From NCBI RefSeq assembly GCF_009900765.1, contig NZ_JAAABL010000028.1:1-50457 (forward strand): a stretch of DNA of 50,457 nt, given 5' to 3'. Shown here piece after piece: positions 1 to 9,048 of this stretch (position 1 is the first letter of the stretch; every line of letters starts with the position of its first letter). A model generated the notes under the pieces. It was not told the DNA's origin and did not search any database. It saw only the letters and a program-made list of their open reading frames with translations. A program made the position numbers and the translations under genes. The DNA is from Rhodovarius lipocyclicus (GTDB lineage: Bacteria; Pseudomonadota; Alphaproteobacteria; Acetobacterales; Acetobacteraceae).

Positions 1-2
1 GC

Positions 3-113
3 CGCGCCACCTTCCACTTGCACCTCAAGGAGTGCGAGTTCAGGTACAACAACAGAGCCAGGAACCTTACTCGCCTCCTGCTCAAACTCTGCCGGGATAA
101 CCCGCTCTCCTAG
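3..113 (+). CDS. C-terminal end of an IS1595-family (ISXO2-like) transposase, truncated by the window edge
   Basis: The plus-strand frame starting at base 3 is open to a TAG at 111-113 and gives 36 residues, including HLHLKECEFRYNNRA near the start and ending LCRDNPLS. The block H-L-K-E-x-E-F-R-Y-N-x-R closely resembles the last conserved stretch of ISXO2-like DDE transposases of IS1595 elements, where the Glu-Phe-Arg-x-Asn region ends the catalytic domain. The family assignment rests on this short block only. The rest of the element lies to the left of the window, so intactness cannot be judged. The 50 bases after the stop should hold the right end of the element, but I could not identify its inverted repeat. 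Confidence 0.6.
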   Translation, partial: RATFHLHLKECEFRYNNRARNLTRLLLKLCRDNPLS

Positions 114-162
114 TCGAGACCCTCAATAAGAAACACGTTCTCAAGATGTAGCACCAACTCCC

Positions 163-246
163 CGGGGTCCAGGGCCGCTACGGTCCTGGCGGGGTTCCAA
201 GGGGCAGCGCCCCTTGGTGGGGTCCAGGGGCAAAGCCCCTGGCCCT
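163..246 (-). repeat. Palindromic intergenic repeat, copy 1 (inverted, short form)
   Basis: Between the transposase tail and the PEP-carboxylase-like gene lie G+C-rich palindromes: CCAAGGGGCAGCGCCCCTTGG near 200-220 in shape, and a CCAGGGGC/GCCCCTGG pair just after it. Bases 166-189 are an exact 24-base reverse complement of 37837-37860 in copy 3. The copy lacks the A+T-rich core seen in copies 3 and 4. It is probably non-coding; the stems could act as a terminator for the minus-strand gene ending at 250. Confidence 0.7.
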
Positions 247-249
247 CCC

Positions 250-3006
250 TCACCCAAACGCCCCCACCTCATGCGTAATGCCCGCCGAGCATTCCCGCGT
301 CAGCGCGAACAGCCGCCGCATGGGCTCGAAGATCACCTGATGTTCCCGCGCGTAGGAGGTGCCGGTGCGCGGCGGCGCGGCCTCCCCGAAATCCAGCCCC
401 GAGGCGGGGTCAGGGGCGGCGGGGAACACCTCGGTCAGGATGGCCAGCACCGGCTCCACATCCAGTTGCAGGATGCGCCCGATCAGGCTGGCGCGGGTGG
501 CGCCGTGGCGGGGGCTGAATTCCGGCACCTCCACCGCCAGCAGCCAGATGCGCTGGATCAGCGCCAGGCGCAGCGCGTGCAGCAGCACCAGCCGGTCGGG
601 CATGCGCGGCAGTTCGGGCCAGCAGGCGCGCAGGTTCAGCGCATCGGCCTGCAACCGGCGGAACATGCGGCGCACATCGGCGGAAAGGCCCAGCTTTTCC
701 AGCGCCTCGGCCACGGCCATCAGGGCCTCCCGCCGGCCGGGGCGGGTGGTGAAGCCCGCGCGGTCCAGCCAGGAGCCGGGGTCGAGCGTATCCACCCCCG
801 CGCGCAGCACGCCGATATCGCTGGCCGCCGCCGCGTGGCTCGCCATCTCGATCGCGCGGGCGAAGCGGGGTGAGCGCGCGTGCAGGTCCTGGAAGGCATC
901 GGGGTTGGCGACCGCCGCGCGGCCCAGCCCATGCAGCGTGTTCGCCAGCCAGCCCAGTTGATGCAGGATGGCGTTGTTCGGAATGGCCCGCAGCTGGGAG
1001 GGATGGGTGATGCGCGCGGCGCCGCCCATCCCGTCGCTCTGCCGCGCGGCGGGGCGGCTGCCGGTGCGGTCCAGCAGCCCGGGCCCGAAGGCGCCCAGCA
1101 GCGCGGCATAGCCCGGGTCCTCCACCAGCCCCTGCACCGCGTCGCGGGCGGTGGCGAAGAAATCGGCGCCCCAGTCGCTCTCGGCATAGATCGGGTCCGG
1201 CACGGCGGAGGGTGCCGAGAAGGCGTGTTCCGCGATGCGGGCGATGGTGGCGCGCGCCAGCGTCGGCGTGCCGAACAGCATGTAGCCGTCGCCGCCCTGA
1301 AAGGCCGTTTCCTCCCGCAGCCACAGCCCCGCGCGCGCCAGGGAAAGCCGCACGGCGGGCGGCGAGAGATACTCGAACCGGTCCGCCAGGCTGGCCGGGT
1401 GCCCGCCCCGGCCGATGCTCTCGCCATGGGTGTCGAACAGCACCAGCTCGATGCCCGTCAGCCCGTGGCGGCGCAGTTGCTCGGCCAGGCGCAGCTTCAG
1501 GCGCTCGGCCAGATAGCTGGCCGCGAGCTGGCCCACATAGCGCCCGGAATCCGAATAGCCGAATTGCAGCGCGAGCCGCCCGTGATGGCGCAGATAGTCG
1601 CGGTAATGCGGGCTGCGCAGCGCCTCCTCCAGCACGCGCTCGCCGCGTTCCAGCGCCTCCGCCGTCTCGAACAGGGGCGAGATCTCCACCTGCTCCGCGA
1701 TGCCGAAACGCCGCGCGAGCCAGAGGGCGGCCAGCAGCGTGTATCCCGTCTCGGTCTCCGCGATCAGGAAGCGCACGGGCTGGCTGGCGTCGATGTGCTT
1801 CACGATCTGGGCGACCGTCATCATCAGCCGCGCGGCGGAGGCCTGTTCGCCCATCAGCGCGCCGAAATCCACCGGTTGGGGCGTGACCTCGGCCAGGGCG
1901 GTGTTGATCTGCGCCAGCACCCCCCGGCGAGAGGCCATGTCGTTCGGTGCCTCCGCCATGCCCAGGCGCTGGCGCAGCGCGTTGTGCACCTGCGCCGCGT
2001 TCAGCCGCACATGGGTGTGGGCCAGCGCCAGCCCATGCCCCAGCAAGCCGGCCCGCGCGACCGAGAGCGCGCGGCGCGCTTCTTCCGGCGCCGCCATGAT
2101 GGCGGTGTCGAACATCGCGGCCAGGGGGGCGGTGTGGGTCAGCGCGGCCTCCCGCCCCTCGATCAGCGCGGTGGCGAAGGCCTGGACGGCGGCGGGTTCC
2201 TGGCTGTCGGGGCTGGCCGCGATCTGCGCGCCCACGGCGGCCAGCGCCTGGGCCACGCGCTGCCGCAGCGCCTCCGCCGCATCCCCCAGCGGGGCCAGCT
2301 GCGCGCCGAGGCGTTCCAGCTGCAGGCGCTTCATCGTCAGGCGCAGGCGCAGCGTGTCGTACCACTGGATGTCCGTGCGGCCATCCGTGTCATAGCCCAC
2401 CCAGCTGGAGAGGATGATCGGCCGGGGGGTCAGTTGCAGCACGCGCTCCCCCCACACCGCGCGGCCGGCGTCGAACAGGGCGCCCGCCAACTCGTCCAGT
2501 GCGTCCCGCCCGCGGGTGATGGCGGCGGTGGCCTGGATGAACTCGTCCATCAGGGTGGGGGCGATGGGGCGGTGCGGCAGCCCCTCCGGCAGGGGGGCGC
2601 CGCTGGCGGCGGCGGCCAGCGCCTCGGCGGTGGAACGCGGCAGGCTGAAGGTGGGGTGAGCGGTGAAGACGGCGGCGAAGCGCGGGCGCTCCAGCGCCTC
2701 CCGGAACTGGGCGAAGGGGATGGGGCTGTCATCCGGGTCGGGGCGGATGATGCGCTCGGCGGTGGCCTGGAAATCGGGCGCGGGGCCGACATAGGCGCCC
2801 ATGCGGGCTGCCCGGTCGCGCGCCGCCGCATCGGCCAGCTGCTGGATGATGCGCGCCACCTTGTCCAGGTCCAGCCGCCCGTCATCCAGCCGCCGGCTGA
2901 TGGACAAGGCGATGGCCAGCACCGGGTCCCCGAACGGGTCCTGGTCGGCGGCCTCACGCGTCGCGTGCAGGCGGGTGAGAAGATCTTGGAGCTGTTCCTC
3001 GGGCAT
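250..3006 (-). CDS. ppc: Phosphoenolpyruvate carboxylase family protein (divergent)
   Basis: The 918-residue product has the size of a PEP carboxylase, which adds bicarbonate to PEP to make oxaloacetate in the cytoplasm. Recognisable signatures are VFTAHPTF near residue 112 (canonical VLTAHPTE), FGYSDSGRYVG (canonical GYSDSxKDxG) and THGESIGRGGHP (canonical HGRGGSxGRGGGP). Each is altered relative to classical enzymes, and the C-terminus is HEVGAFG instead of the usual (R/Q)NTG. I take it as a divergent PEPC clade, with real doubt about catalysis. Start: the frame stays open to 3084 with in-frame ATGs at 3021 and 3006; neither has a good ribosome site, and 3006 (MPEEQL) gives the usual length. 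It lies downstream of the pnt operon on the same strand, separated by a hairpin. Confidence 0.75.
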   Translation of the reverse strand: MPEEQLQDLLTRLHATREAADQDPFGDPVLAIALSISRRLDDGRLDLDKVARIIQQLADAAARDRAARMGAYVGPAPDFQATAERIIRPDPDDSPIPFAQFREALERPRFAAVFTAHPTFSLPRSTAEALAAAASGAPLPEGLPHRPIAPTLMDEFIQATAAITRGRDALDELAGALFDAGRAVWGERVLQLTPRPIILSSWVGYDTDGRTDIQWYDTLRLRLTMKRLQLERLGAQLAPLGDAAEALRQRVAQALAAVGAQIAASPDSQEPAAVQAFATALIEGREAALTHTAPLAAMFDTAIMAAPEEARRALSVARAGLLGHGLALAHTHVRLNAAQVHNALRQRLGMAEAPNDMASRRGVLAQINTALAEVTPQPVDFGALMGEQASAARLMMTVAQIVKHIDASQPVRFLIAETETGYTLLAALWLARRFGIAEQVEISPLFETAEALERGERVLEEALRSPHYRDYLRHHGRLALQFGYSDSGRYVGQLAASYLAERLKLRLAEQLRRHGLTGIELVLFDTHGESIGRGGHPASLADRFEYLSPPAVRLSLARAGLWLREETAFQGGDGYMLFGTPTLARATIARIAEHAFSAPSAVPDPIYAESDWGADFFATARDAVQGLVEDPGYAALLGAFGPGLLDRTGSRPAARQSDGMGGAARITHPSQLRAIPNNAILHQLGWLANTLHGLGRAAVANPDAFQDLHARSPRFARAIEMASHAAAASDIGVLRAGVDTLDPGSWLDRAGFTTRPGRREALMAVAEALEKLGLSADVRRMFRRLQADALNLRACWPELPRMPDRLVLLHALRLALIQRIWLLAVEVPEFSPRHGATRASLIGRILQLDVEPVLAILTEVFPAAPDPASGLDFGEAAPPRTGTSYAREHQVIFEPMRRLFALTRECSAGITHEVGAFG

Positions 3007-3063
3007 GGAGCCATGCTGCATGCGCGAAGGGGGGAAAAGCAATGCTGATGAGGGGGTTGGAAC

Positions 3064-3082
3064 GAGAGGGCGCCGCCCTCTC
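3064..3082 (-). terminator. Stem-loop between pntB and ppc
   Basis: GAGAGGG (3064-3070) pairs with CCCTCTC (3076-3082) around a five-base loop. It follows the pntB stop at 3107 on the minus strand. There is no U-tract, so it may be a weak terminator or an RNA-processing stem. The same stem plus a TCCCGCCAGGAGCC tail recurs at 18653-18686 in repeat copy 2, so it may simply be a repeat module. Confidence 0.4.
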
Positions 3083-3106
3083 ATTCCCTCCCGCCAGGAG
3101 CCCCGC

Positions 3107-4516
3107 CTAGCGTTGCAGCGCCTGCACGATCTGCTGCGTCACCTTCTTCGCATCGCCGAACAGCATCATCGTGTTCGGGCGGAAGAACAGCTCGTTGTCC
3201 ACGCCGGCATAGCCGCTGGCCATGCCGCGCTTGATGAAGAACACGGTCTTGGCCTTTTCCACATCCAGGATGGGCATGCCGTAGATGGGGCTGGACTTGT
3301 CGGTCTTGGCGGCCGGGTTCGTCACGTCATTGGCGCCGATCACGAAGGCCACGTCGGCTTCCGCGAATTCGGGGTTGATCTCCTCCAGCTCGTGCACTTC
3401 CTCGTAGGGCACATTCGCCTCGGCCAGCAGCACGTTCATGTGGCCGGGCATGCGCCCCGCGACGGGATGGATGGCGTAGGAGATGTCCACCCCTTCCTTC
3501 TTCAGCAGCTCGGCCATTTCGCGCAGCACCTGCTGGGCCTGGGCCACCGCCATGCCATAGCCGGGCACGATGATGATCTTCTGCGCGTTCTTCATGATAT
3601 AGGCCGCGTCCTCGGGGCTGCCGGCCTTCACCGGCGGGCGGTCGCCGCCGCCGCCACCGGCCGCCGCCGCCCCGCCATCCGAACCGAAGCCGCCCAGCAG
3701 CACGTTGATGATGCTGCGGTTCATGCCCTTGCACATGATGTAGGACAGGATGGCGCCCGAGGCACCGACCAGCGCGCCGGTCACGATCAGCAGCAGGTTG
3801 CCGACGGTGAAGCCGATGCCCGCCGCCGCCCAGCCGGAATAGCTGTTCAGCATGGACACCACGACCGGCATGTCCGCACCCCCGATCGGGATGATCAGCA
3901 GGAAGCCGAGGCCGAAGGCCAGCAGCGCGATCAGCCAGAACAGCAGCGGGTTGCCGCTGGCCACGAAGCTGATGATCAGCACCAGCAGCAGCGCGCCGAG
4001 CGCCGCGTTCAGCAGATGCTGGCCCTTGAAGGTGATCGGCGCGCCGGACATCCGGCCATCCAGCTTCAGGAAGGCGATGACCGAGCCCGAGAAGGTGATG
4101 GCGCCGATGGCCAGGCCCAGCGACATCTCGACCAGCGAGCCCGCCTTGATATGGCCCCGGGCATCCAGGATGCCGAAGCTCTCGGGCGCGTAGAAGGCGG
4201 CGGCAGCGACGGCCACGGCCGCCATGCCGACCAGCGAGTGGAAGGCCGCGACCAGCTGCGGCAGGGAGGTCATCTCGATCTTCTGCGCGACATAGGTGCC
4301 GATGCTGCCGCCGATGAGCAGGCCCAGCACGATCAGCGAAATGCCGGAGAAGGACATGCCCGGGTGCAGCAGGGTCGCCAGCACGGCGATGCCCATGCCG
4401 ACCATGCCGAAGGTGTTGCCCTTGCGGCTGGTCTCGGGGTGCGACAGGCCGCGCAGCGCCAGGATGAACAGGACCGAGGCGACGAGATAGGCCAGCGTGG
4501 AAAGCGTGTGCGCCAT
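3107..4516 (-). CDS. pntB: NAD(P) transhydrogenase subunit beta
   Basis: PntB is an integral membrane subunit of the proton-translocating transhydrogenase, which uses the proton gradient to reduce NADP+ with NADH. The 469-residue product has about nine hydrophobic segments in its first 270 residues (for example LVASVLFILALRGL near the start), then a glycine-rich linker and a C-terminal cytoplasmic NADP(H) domain with IIIVPGYGMAVAQAQ and HPVAGRMPGHMNVLL. Length and order match the family. It is the last gene of pntAA-pntAB-pntB, starting 4 bases after the pntAB stop, so translation is probably coupled. Confidence 0.96.
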   Translation of the reverse strand: MAHTLSTLAYLVASVLFILALRGLSHPETSRKGNTFGMVGMGIAVLATLLHPGMSFSGISLIVLGLLIGGSIGTYVAQKIEMTSLPQLVAAFHSLVGMAAVAVAAAAFYAPESFGILDARGHIKAGSLVEMSLGLAIGAITFSGSVIAFLKLDGRMSGAPITFKGQHLLNAALGALLLVLIISFVASGNPLLFWLIALLAFGLGFLLIIPIGGADMPVVVSMLNSYSGWAAAGIGFTVGNLLLIVTGALVGASGAILSYIMCKGMNRSIINVLLGGFGSDGGAAAAGGGGGDRPPVKAGSPEDAAYIMKNAQKIIIVPGYGMAVAQAQQVLREMAELLKKEGVDISYAIHPVAGRMPGHMNVLLAEANVPYEEVHELEEINPEFAEADVAFVIGANDVTNPAAKTDKSSPIYGMPILDVEKAKTVFFIKRGMASGYAGVDNELFFRPNTMMLFGDAKKVTQQIVQALQR

Positions 4517-4520
4517 GGGT

Positions 4521-4916
4521 TCAGCCCTTCTTCTTGAACATCGCGAGCATGCGCCGCGTGACCGCGAAGCCGCCGAAGATGTTCACCGAGGCGAGTGTGA
4601 CGGCGATGAAGCCGAAGACCTTGGCGGCGGTGGATTCACCCAGGCCCGTGGCCAGCATCGCCCCCACCACGATCACCGAGGAAATGGCGTTGGTGACGCC
4701 CATCAGCGGCGAGTGCAGCGCGGGGGTCACGTTCCACACCACGTAATAGCCCACGAAGCAGGCCATCAGGAAAATGGTCAGCAGCAGCAGGAAGGGCTCG
4801 GCGGCGGCGGCGGCGGGGGCCACATGGGTCTCGGCCACCACGCGGGCCTGGGCGGCCAGCGCCATCGCGTCCTGGGCCAGGGCGGCGGCCCGGTTGGCCA
4901 GTTCGGTCGGGTTCAT
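4521..4916 (-). CDS. pntAB: NAD(P) transhydrogenase subunit alpha, part 2 (membrane part)
   Basis: The 131-residue protein carries three hydrophobic helices ([20 protein letters not shown], the [14 protein letters not shown] region, and [19 protein letters not shown]), matching the small membrane piece of the alpha subunit in organisms where alpha is split in two, as is usual in Alphaproteobacteria. It forms the proton channel with PntB. The start at 4916 ([10 protein letters not shown]) is chosen because AGGAGA lies just upstream; a longer frame to 4979 would overlap pntAA and has no support. It sits between pntAA (10 bases upstream) and pntB. Confidence 0.95.
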   Translation of the reverse strand: MNPTELANRAAALAQDAMALAAQARVVAETHVAPAAAAAEPFLLLLTIFLMACFVGYYVVWNVTPALHSPLMGVTNAISSVIVVGAMLATGLGESTAAKVFGFIAVTLASVNIFGGFAVTRRMLAMFKKKG

Positions 4917-4926
4917 CTCTGTCTCC

Positions 4927-6075
4927 TCAGGCCAGGCCGGGGTGCACGACGGCACCGTTGCGGGTGATGGTGACGCCACGCACCAGGTCGTCGTCCTCGG
5001 GCAGTTTCGGCGCCTGGGCGTCCTTGTCCCAGAAGGTGGTCAGGAAGGTCAGCAGGTTGCGGGCGTAGAGCGCGCTCGCGGCATTGGCGATGCGGCCGGG
5101 CCAGTTGGTGTGGCCCAGGATGGTCACGCCATTGTCGGTCACCACCACCTGGCCCGGCTGGGTCAACGCGCAATTGCCCCCGGCGTCGGCGGCGATGTCC
5201 ACGATCACGCTGCCGGGCTTCATGCTGGCCACCATCTCGGCCGTGACCAGGATGGGGGCGCGGCGGCCCTGCACCAGCGCGGTGCAGATCACCAGGTCCT
5301 GCTTGGCGATGTGGGCGGCCACCACCTCGGCCTGCTTGGCCAGGAATTCGGCCGACATCGGCTTGGCATAGCCGCCCGCGGTCTGGGCCGCGCGGCTTTC
5401 CTCATCCTCATAGCCCACATAGGTCGCGCCGAGAGACTTGATCTCCTCCTTCGCGGCGGGGCGCACATCGGTGGCCGAAACCCGCGCGCCCAGGCGGCGC
5501 GCGGTGGCGATGGCCTGCAGCCCCGCCACGCCCGCGCCCATCACGAAGGCATTGGCGGCGGGGATGGTGCCGGCCGCCGTCATCAGCATCGGGAAGGCGC
5601 GGTCGAAGGCGGCCGCCCCCTCGATCACAGCGCGATAGCCCGCGAGGTTCGCCTGAGAGGACAGCACGTCCATGCTCTGCGCGCGCGTCGTGCGCGGCAG
5701 CAGTTCCATGGAGCACGCATCCACCCCGACGCTGGCCAGCGCATGGGCGCGGCCGGGGTTCGGCAGCGCCTCCAGCGTGCCGATCAGCAGCGCGCCGCGA
5801 TGGAACAGCGCCAGCTCGTCGATCGGGCCTTCGCCGGTGCCCAGCGGCGCGCGCACCTTCAACACGATGCCCGCGCCGAACAGGGCGCTGCCGGCATCGG
5901 GCGCGATCTCGGCCCCCGCATCGGCATAGAGCTGGTCGGGATAGCCGGCCGCGAGCCCGGCCCCAGTCTCGATCGCCACGGTGCAGCCCAGTGCCGCCAG
6001 TTTCTTCGCGGTTTCCGGGGTGGCGGCCACGCGCGTCTCACCCGCGCGACGTTCCTTCAACACTGCAAGGCGCAT
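4927..6075 (-). CDS. pntAA: NAD(P) transhydrogenase subunit alpha, part 1 (NAD-binding)
   Basis: This 382-residue soluble subunit binds NAD(H) and passes hydride to PntB. It resembles alanine dehydrogenase: the N-terminus [20 protein letters not shown] is typical, [20 protein letters not shown] follows near residue 140, and the Rossmann motif [20 protein letters not shown] lies near residue 180. GGAGGAATG just before the ATG is a good ribosome site. It is first in the operon, so the pnt promoter should lie in 6076-6291, shared with the divergent flagellin gene. Confidence 0.96.
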   Translation of the reverse strand: MRLAVLKERRAGETRVAATPETAKKLAALGCTVAIETGAGLAAGYPDQLYADAGAEIAPDAGSALFGAGIVLKVRAPLGTGEGPIDELALFHRGALLIGTLEALPNPGRAHALASVGVDACSMELLPRTTRAQSMDVLSSQANLAGYRAVIEGAAAFDRAFPMLMTAAGTIPAANAFVMGAGVAGLQAIATARRLGARVSATDVRPAAKEEIKSLGATYVGYEDEESRAAQTAGGYAKPMSAEFLAKQAEVVAAHIAKQDLVICTALVQGRRAPILVTAEMVASMKPGSVIVDIAADAGGNCALTQPGQVVVTDNGVTILGHTNWPGRIANAASALYARNLLTFLTTFWDKDAQAPKLPEDDDLVRGVTITRNGAVVHPGLA

Positions 6076-6291
6076 TCATTCCTCCACATCCCGGGACGCG
6101 ATCATGCCCGCATGCGGGCGATCCCGGAATGTTCATGCCGAGATGCCCGGGCGGGCGCAAGCGCCCTGCCATGACGGTGCATGCCATGTGCATGGAAAAT
6201 GGGCGTTTACCGCGCGTTTAGACAGAAGTGCCAAGCATGCGCCCCAGGGTCCGGATGTCCCGGCCCCGGATTGTCCTGAGGAAAAACCCCG
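6076..6291. promoter_or_regulatory. Divergent intergenic region between pntAA and the flagellin gene
   Basis: These 216 bases must hold the minus-strand promoter for pntAA-pntAB-pntB and the plus-strand promoter for flagellin. The repeated TGCATG/CATGCA words around 6177-6195 are the most visible structure. I found no convincing sigma-54 (TGGCAC-N5-TTGC) or sigma-28 promoter. A GAGGAAA ribosome site lies at about 6279-6285, ahead of the flagellin ATG. Confidence 0.5.
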
Positions 6292-7122
6292 ATGGCACTC
6301 AACAGTATCAATACCAACCTCGGCGCCCAGGTGGCGCTGCAATCGCTGAACCGCACCACCGATGAGCTGGCGTCGGTTCAGAAGCGCATCTCCACCGGCT
6401 ATCGGGTGGCGGATGCGAAGGACGATGGCGCGGCTTTCGCGGTGGCGGAACGTGTGCGGGGCGAGATCGCCGCGACCACCTCCGCCAACGAGCAGCTGGG
6501 CGGCGTCAAGGGCCTGATCGACGTGACGAGCTCCAGCCTGCAGAACGTCTCGACCTCGCTGTCGAAGCTGAAGGAACTGACGGTGAAGCTGGCTGACGGC
6601 AGCATCACCTCCGACCAGCGGACGCAGTATCAGTCCCAGGCCAAGGAACTGACGAACAACATCAAGGCCTTCGTCACTGACGCCTCCTACAATGGTCAGA
6701 ACCTGATCAAGGCGGGCGGCGCCAGCGTGAATGTCGTGACCAATGGCTCGGGCAGTTCCTACACGGTGGCGGCGTATGACGCGGAAGCGAACATCTTCAA
6801 TGGCGTTTCCGGTGCCAATGCCTACACCGCCGGCGATGCCGCCGCGGCGCTGACCACCTCCGGCGCCGTCAACAAGGCCATCACCAACACTCTCACTCAG
6901 CTGAACACCTTCGGCTCCTATTCCAACTACGTCGACACCCAGATCTCGTTCAACAAGAACAAGGTCGATGCGATGGAAACTGGCATGGGCGCCCTGGTGG
7001 ATGCCGACCTCGCCAAGGAATCGGCCCGGTTGCAGGCGCTGCAGATCCGTCAGCAGCTCGGCACCCAGTCCCTTGGCATCGCCAACCAGGCCCCGCAGGT
7101 CCTGCTGAGCCTGTTCCGCTGA
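6292..7122 (+). CDS. Flagellin
   Basis: The 276-residue product has both conserved ends of flagellin. The N-terminal D0/D1 part begins MALNSINTNLGAQVALQSLN with QKRISTGYRVADAKDDGAAF and carries on through LKELTVKLADGSI. The C-terminal part has KVDAMETGMGALVDADLAKE and ends LGIANQAPQVLLSLFR. The central variable region, residues about 140-210, is short and rich in Ser, Thr, Asn and Gly, so it could be an O-glycosylation surface. Flagellin is exported by the flagellar type III system and polymerises as the filament. It is followed by flaF and two modification-type genes, which suggests regulation and glycosylation of this very protein. Confidence 0.96.
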   Translation: MALNSINTNLGAQVALQSLNRTTDELASVQKRISTGYRVADAKDDGAAFAVAERVRGEIAATTSANEQLGGVKGLIDVTSSSLQNVSTSLSKLKELTVKLADGSITSDQRTQYQSQAKELTNNIKAFVTDASYNGQNLIKAGGASVNVVTNGSGSSYTVAAYDAEANIFNGVSGANAYTAGDAAAALTTSGAVNKAITNTLTQLNTFGSYSNYVDTQISFNKNKVDAMETGMGALVDADLAKESARLQALQIRQQLGTQSLGIANQAPQVLLSLFR

Positions 7123-7131
7123 TCCAGCATA

Positions 7132-7163
7132 GGGCCTGGCAAAATGCCGGCCCGCCCCTTTTC
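7132..7163 (+). terminator. Stem-loop after the flagellin gene
   Basis: GGGCC-T-GGCA (7132-7141) pairs with TGCC-GGCCC (7145-7153) with one bulged T, followed by a pyrimidine stretch with TTTT. It could end most flagellin transcripts so that flaF and the downstream genes are made in lower amount. This is inferred from position and shape. Confidence 0.45.
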
Positions 7164-7201
7164 CCTTCCGATAAGCCGTCAGCGCAGGAACCGCCCCCGC
7201 C

Positions 7202-7579
7202 ATGTCCGAAGCCCTGCTTTCCGCCCAGGCCTCTCCCTCGCGCCATGCCGGCGCCAGCGCCTATGCCCGCCGCCGCAGCGCGAAGCAGCAGGAGGCCGAG
7301 GTGTTCGCCCGCGCCACGCGCAGCCTGCGCGATGCGATGACGGGGGATGACACGCCGGCCTCTCCCATGGCGCTGGCCCGCGCGGTCGCGGACAACCGCC
7401 GGCTGTGGGATGCGGTGAACATCGCCGTGATGGACCCCTCCAACCAGTTGCCGCGCGAATTGCGGGCCCAGATCGCCTCCATCGCCCGCGCCGTGCTGCG
7501 CGAATGCGGCGCGGAGACGCCGGACCTGGCCTTCATCGCCGACATGAACGAGCAGGTGGCGGGCGGGCTGTGGGCATGA
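7202..7579 (+). CDS. flaF: Flagellar biosynthesis regulator FlaF
   Basis: The 125-residue protein carries the FlaF signature NRRLWDAVNIAVMDPSNQLP followed by LRAQIASIARAVL. In Caulobacter and relatives FlaF is a small cytoplasmic partner of flagellin needed for its synthesis or export; its usual partner FlbT is not in this window. The start at 7202 (MSEALLSAQ) follows the flagellin by 79 bases. Its stop overlaps the next ATG as ATGA (7576-7579), implying coupled translation with the TPR-methyltransferase. Confidence 0.93.
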   Translation: MSEALLSAQASPSRHAGASAYARRRSAKQQEAEVFARATRSLRDAMTGDDTPASPMALARAVADNRRLWDAVNIAVMDPSNQLPRELRAQIASIARAVLRECGAETPDLAFIADMNEQVAGGLWA

Positions 7580-9048
7580 TCCCCGCGCCGCTGGTGCCCC
7601 CCTTGGCGGCCGCCCCGCCGCCCCCCCTGGCCGAGCGCCTGCTGGCCGAGGCCGGCCGCCTGCTGGAACGCGGCCACGCGCCGGAAGCCCTGCCGCTGCT
7701 GACCACCGCCGCCCGCATCGCCCCCAGCCCCGGCACCTGGCTGGCGCTGGGCCGCGCGCGCTTCACCCTGGCCGATGTGCCGGGCACCATCGAGGCCTGC
7801 GGCCAGGCCCTGGCGCTGGGCGGCGACAGCCCGGAGGCCCTGACCCTGCGCGGCCGCGCCCATGCCCTGCTGGGCGACAACCGCGCCCTGCTGGCCGATG
7901 CCGCCCAGGCCGTCTGCCTGGCCCCGCGCGACACCCAGGCCCGGACCCTGCTGGCCCAGGCCCTGCTGCTGGCCGAGGAATTCGACGAGGCCCTGGCCGT
8001 GCTGGGAGAGCTGTGGCGCGAGAACCCCGCCGATCACGGCGCCAGCCTGCGCCTGGCCGAGGCCTTCCAGCGCGCCGGCCGGTACGACGCGGCGGAGGAG
8101 CTGGCCGCCGCCCTGCTGGCCCTGCCGGACCTGCCGCCGGCCCAGCGCCGCCTGGCCCATGGCATCCTGGCGCAGAGCGCGCTGGGGCGCGGCGACCATG
8201 CGGGCGCGATCCGCGCCGCCGAGCGCGGCCTGGCCGAGACCGGCCCCGACATGCCCCTGCTGAGCGTGCTGGGCCACGCGCAGCTGCACAGCAACGACCA
8301 CGCGGGCGCCGCCCGCCACATCGCCGCCGCCCAGCGCCTGGCCCCGCGGGATGGCTATCTGAGCCACCTCTCGGCCGCCTTGAATGAGGATGCGGCGGCC
8401 GGCCGCGCCCCGGACGGCTATGTGGCGCATCTGTTCGATGGCTACGCGCCCCGGTTCGAGGCCTCCCTGTTCGGCCTCGGCTATCGCGTGCCCGGGCTGG
8501 TGCTGCGCCTGATCGAGGAACTCCGCCCCGGGTTGAACGAGGGGCGCAAGCTGGGCGATGTGCTGGACCTGGGCTGCGGCACCGGGCTGGTGGGCGTGGT
8601 GCTGCATGACCTGCTCGGCGGCCGGCTGAAGGGGGTGGACCTGTCCCCCGCCATGCTGCGGGAGGCCGAGGCGAAGCACGTCTATACCGAATTGCAGCGG
8701 GCGGAGCTGGGCCAGTCCCTGCTGACCGACCCGGCCCTGTACGATGCCGTGATCGCGGCGGATGTGTTCTGCTATTTCGGCGAATTGCTGCCCGCCTTCA
8801 CCCTGGTGCCGCAGCGCCTGGCGCCCTGCGGGGTGTTCGTGTTCAGCGTGGAGCTGACGGCCGGCGAAGGCTGGGAACTGACCGGCTCCGGCCGCTATCG
8901 CCACGCGCGCGGCTTCGTGGAACGCGCCCTGGCGCTGGCGGGGCTCTCGCCCCTGGTGCTGCGGGAGGAAGTGCTGCGCACCGAGAACAACACGCCGGTC
9001 CGGGGCCTGCTGGTCGCGGCGCAGGCGACGCCGGCCGGGCGCGCATGA
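7576..9048 (+). CDS. TPR-repeat SAM-dependent methyltransferase, probably linked to flagellin modification
   Basis: The 490-residue product has an Ala/Leu-rich N-terminal half (about residues 20-260) of helix pairs with TPR spacing (for example TWLALGRARF and EALTLRGRAHALLGD), then a class I methyltransferase domain. Motif I is DLGCGTGLVG near residues 331-340, followed by GVDLSPAMLREAEAK. The TPR part should bind a protein partner, and the C-terminal part should methylate it or an attached sugar. The substrate is not known. The start is the ATGA overlap with flaF and the stop overlaps the next ATG, so it is translated as part of flagellin-flaF-methyltransferase-glycosyltransferase. A longer open frame upstream runs inside flaF and is not used. 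Confidence 0.85.
   Translation: MIPAPLVPPLAAAPPPPLAERLLAEAGRLLERGHAPEALPLLTTAARIAPSPGTWLALGRARFTLADVPGTIEACGQALALGGDSPEALTLRGRAHALLGDNRALLADAAQAVCLAPRDTQARTLLAQALLLAEEFDEALAVLGELWRENPADHGASLRLAEAFQRAGRYDAAEELAAALLALPDLPPAQRRLAHGILAQSALGRGDHAGAIRAAERGLAETGPDMPLLSVLGHAQLHSNDHAGAARHIAAAQRLAPRDGYLSHLSAALNEDAAAGRAPDGYVAHLFDGYAPRFEASLFGLGYRVPGLVLRLIEELRPGLNEGRKLGDVLDLGCGTGLVGVVLHDLLGGRLKGVDLSPAMLREAEAKHVYTELQRAELGQSLLTDPALYDAVIAADVFCYFGELLPAFTLVPQRLAPCGVFVFSVELTAGEGWELTGSGRYRHARGFVERALALAGLSPLVLREEVLRTENNTPVRGLLVAAQATPAGRA

Noticed and set aside
880-3048. Very long open frame on the plus strand opposite the PEPC-like gene (and many like it opposite pnt, ligase, tkt, dxs)
   Set aside because: Composition is Arg/Gly/Gln/His-rich with no domain pattern; it is the antisense shadow expected at ~70% G+C, while the minus strand encodes a recognisable protein.
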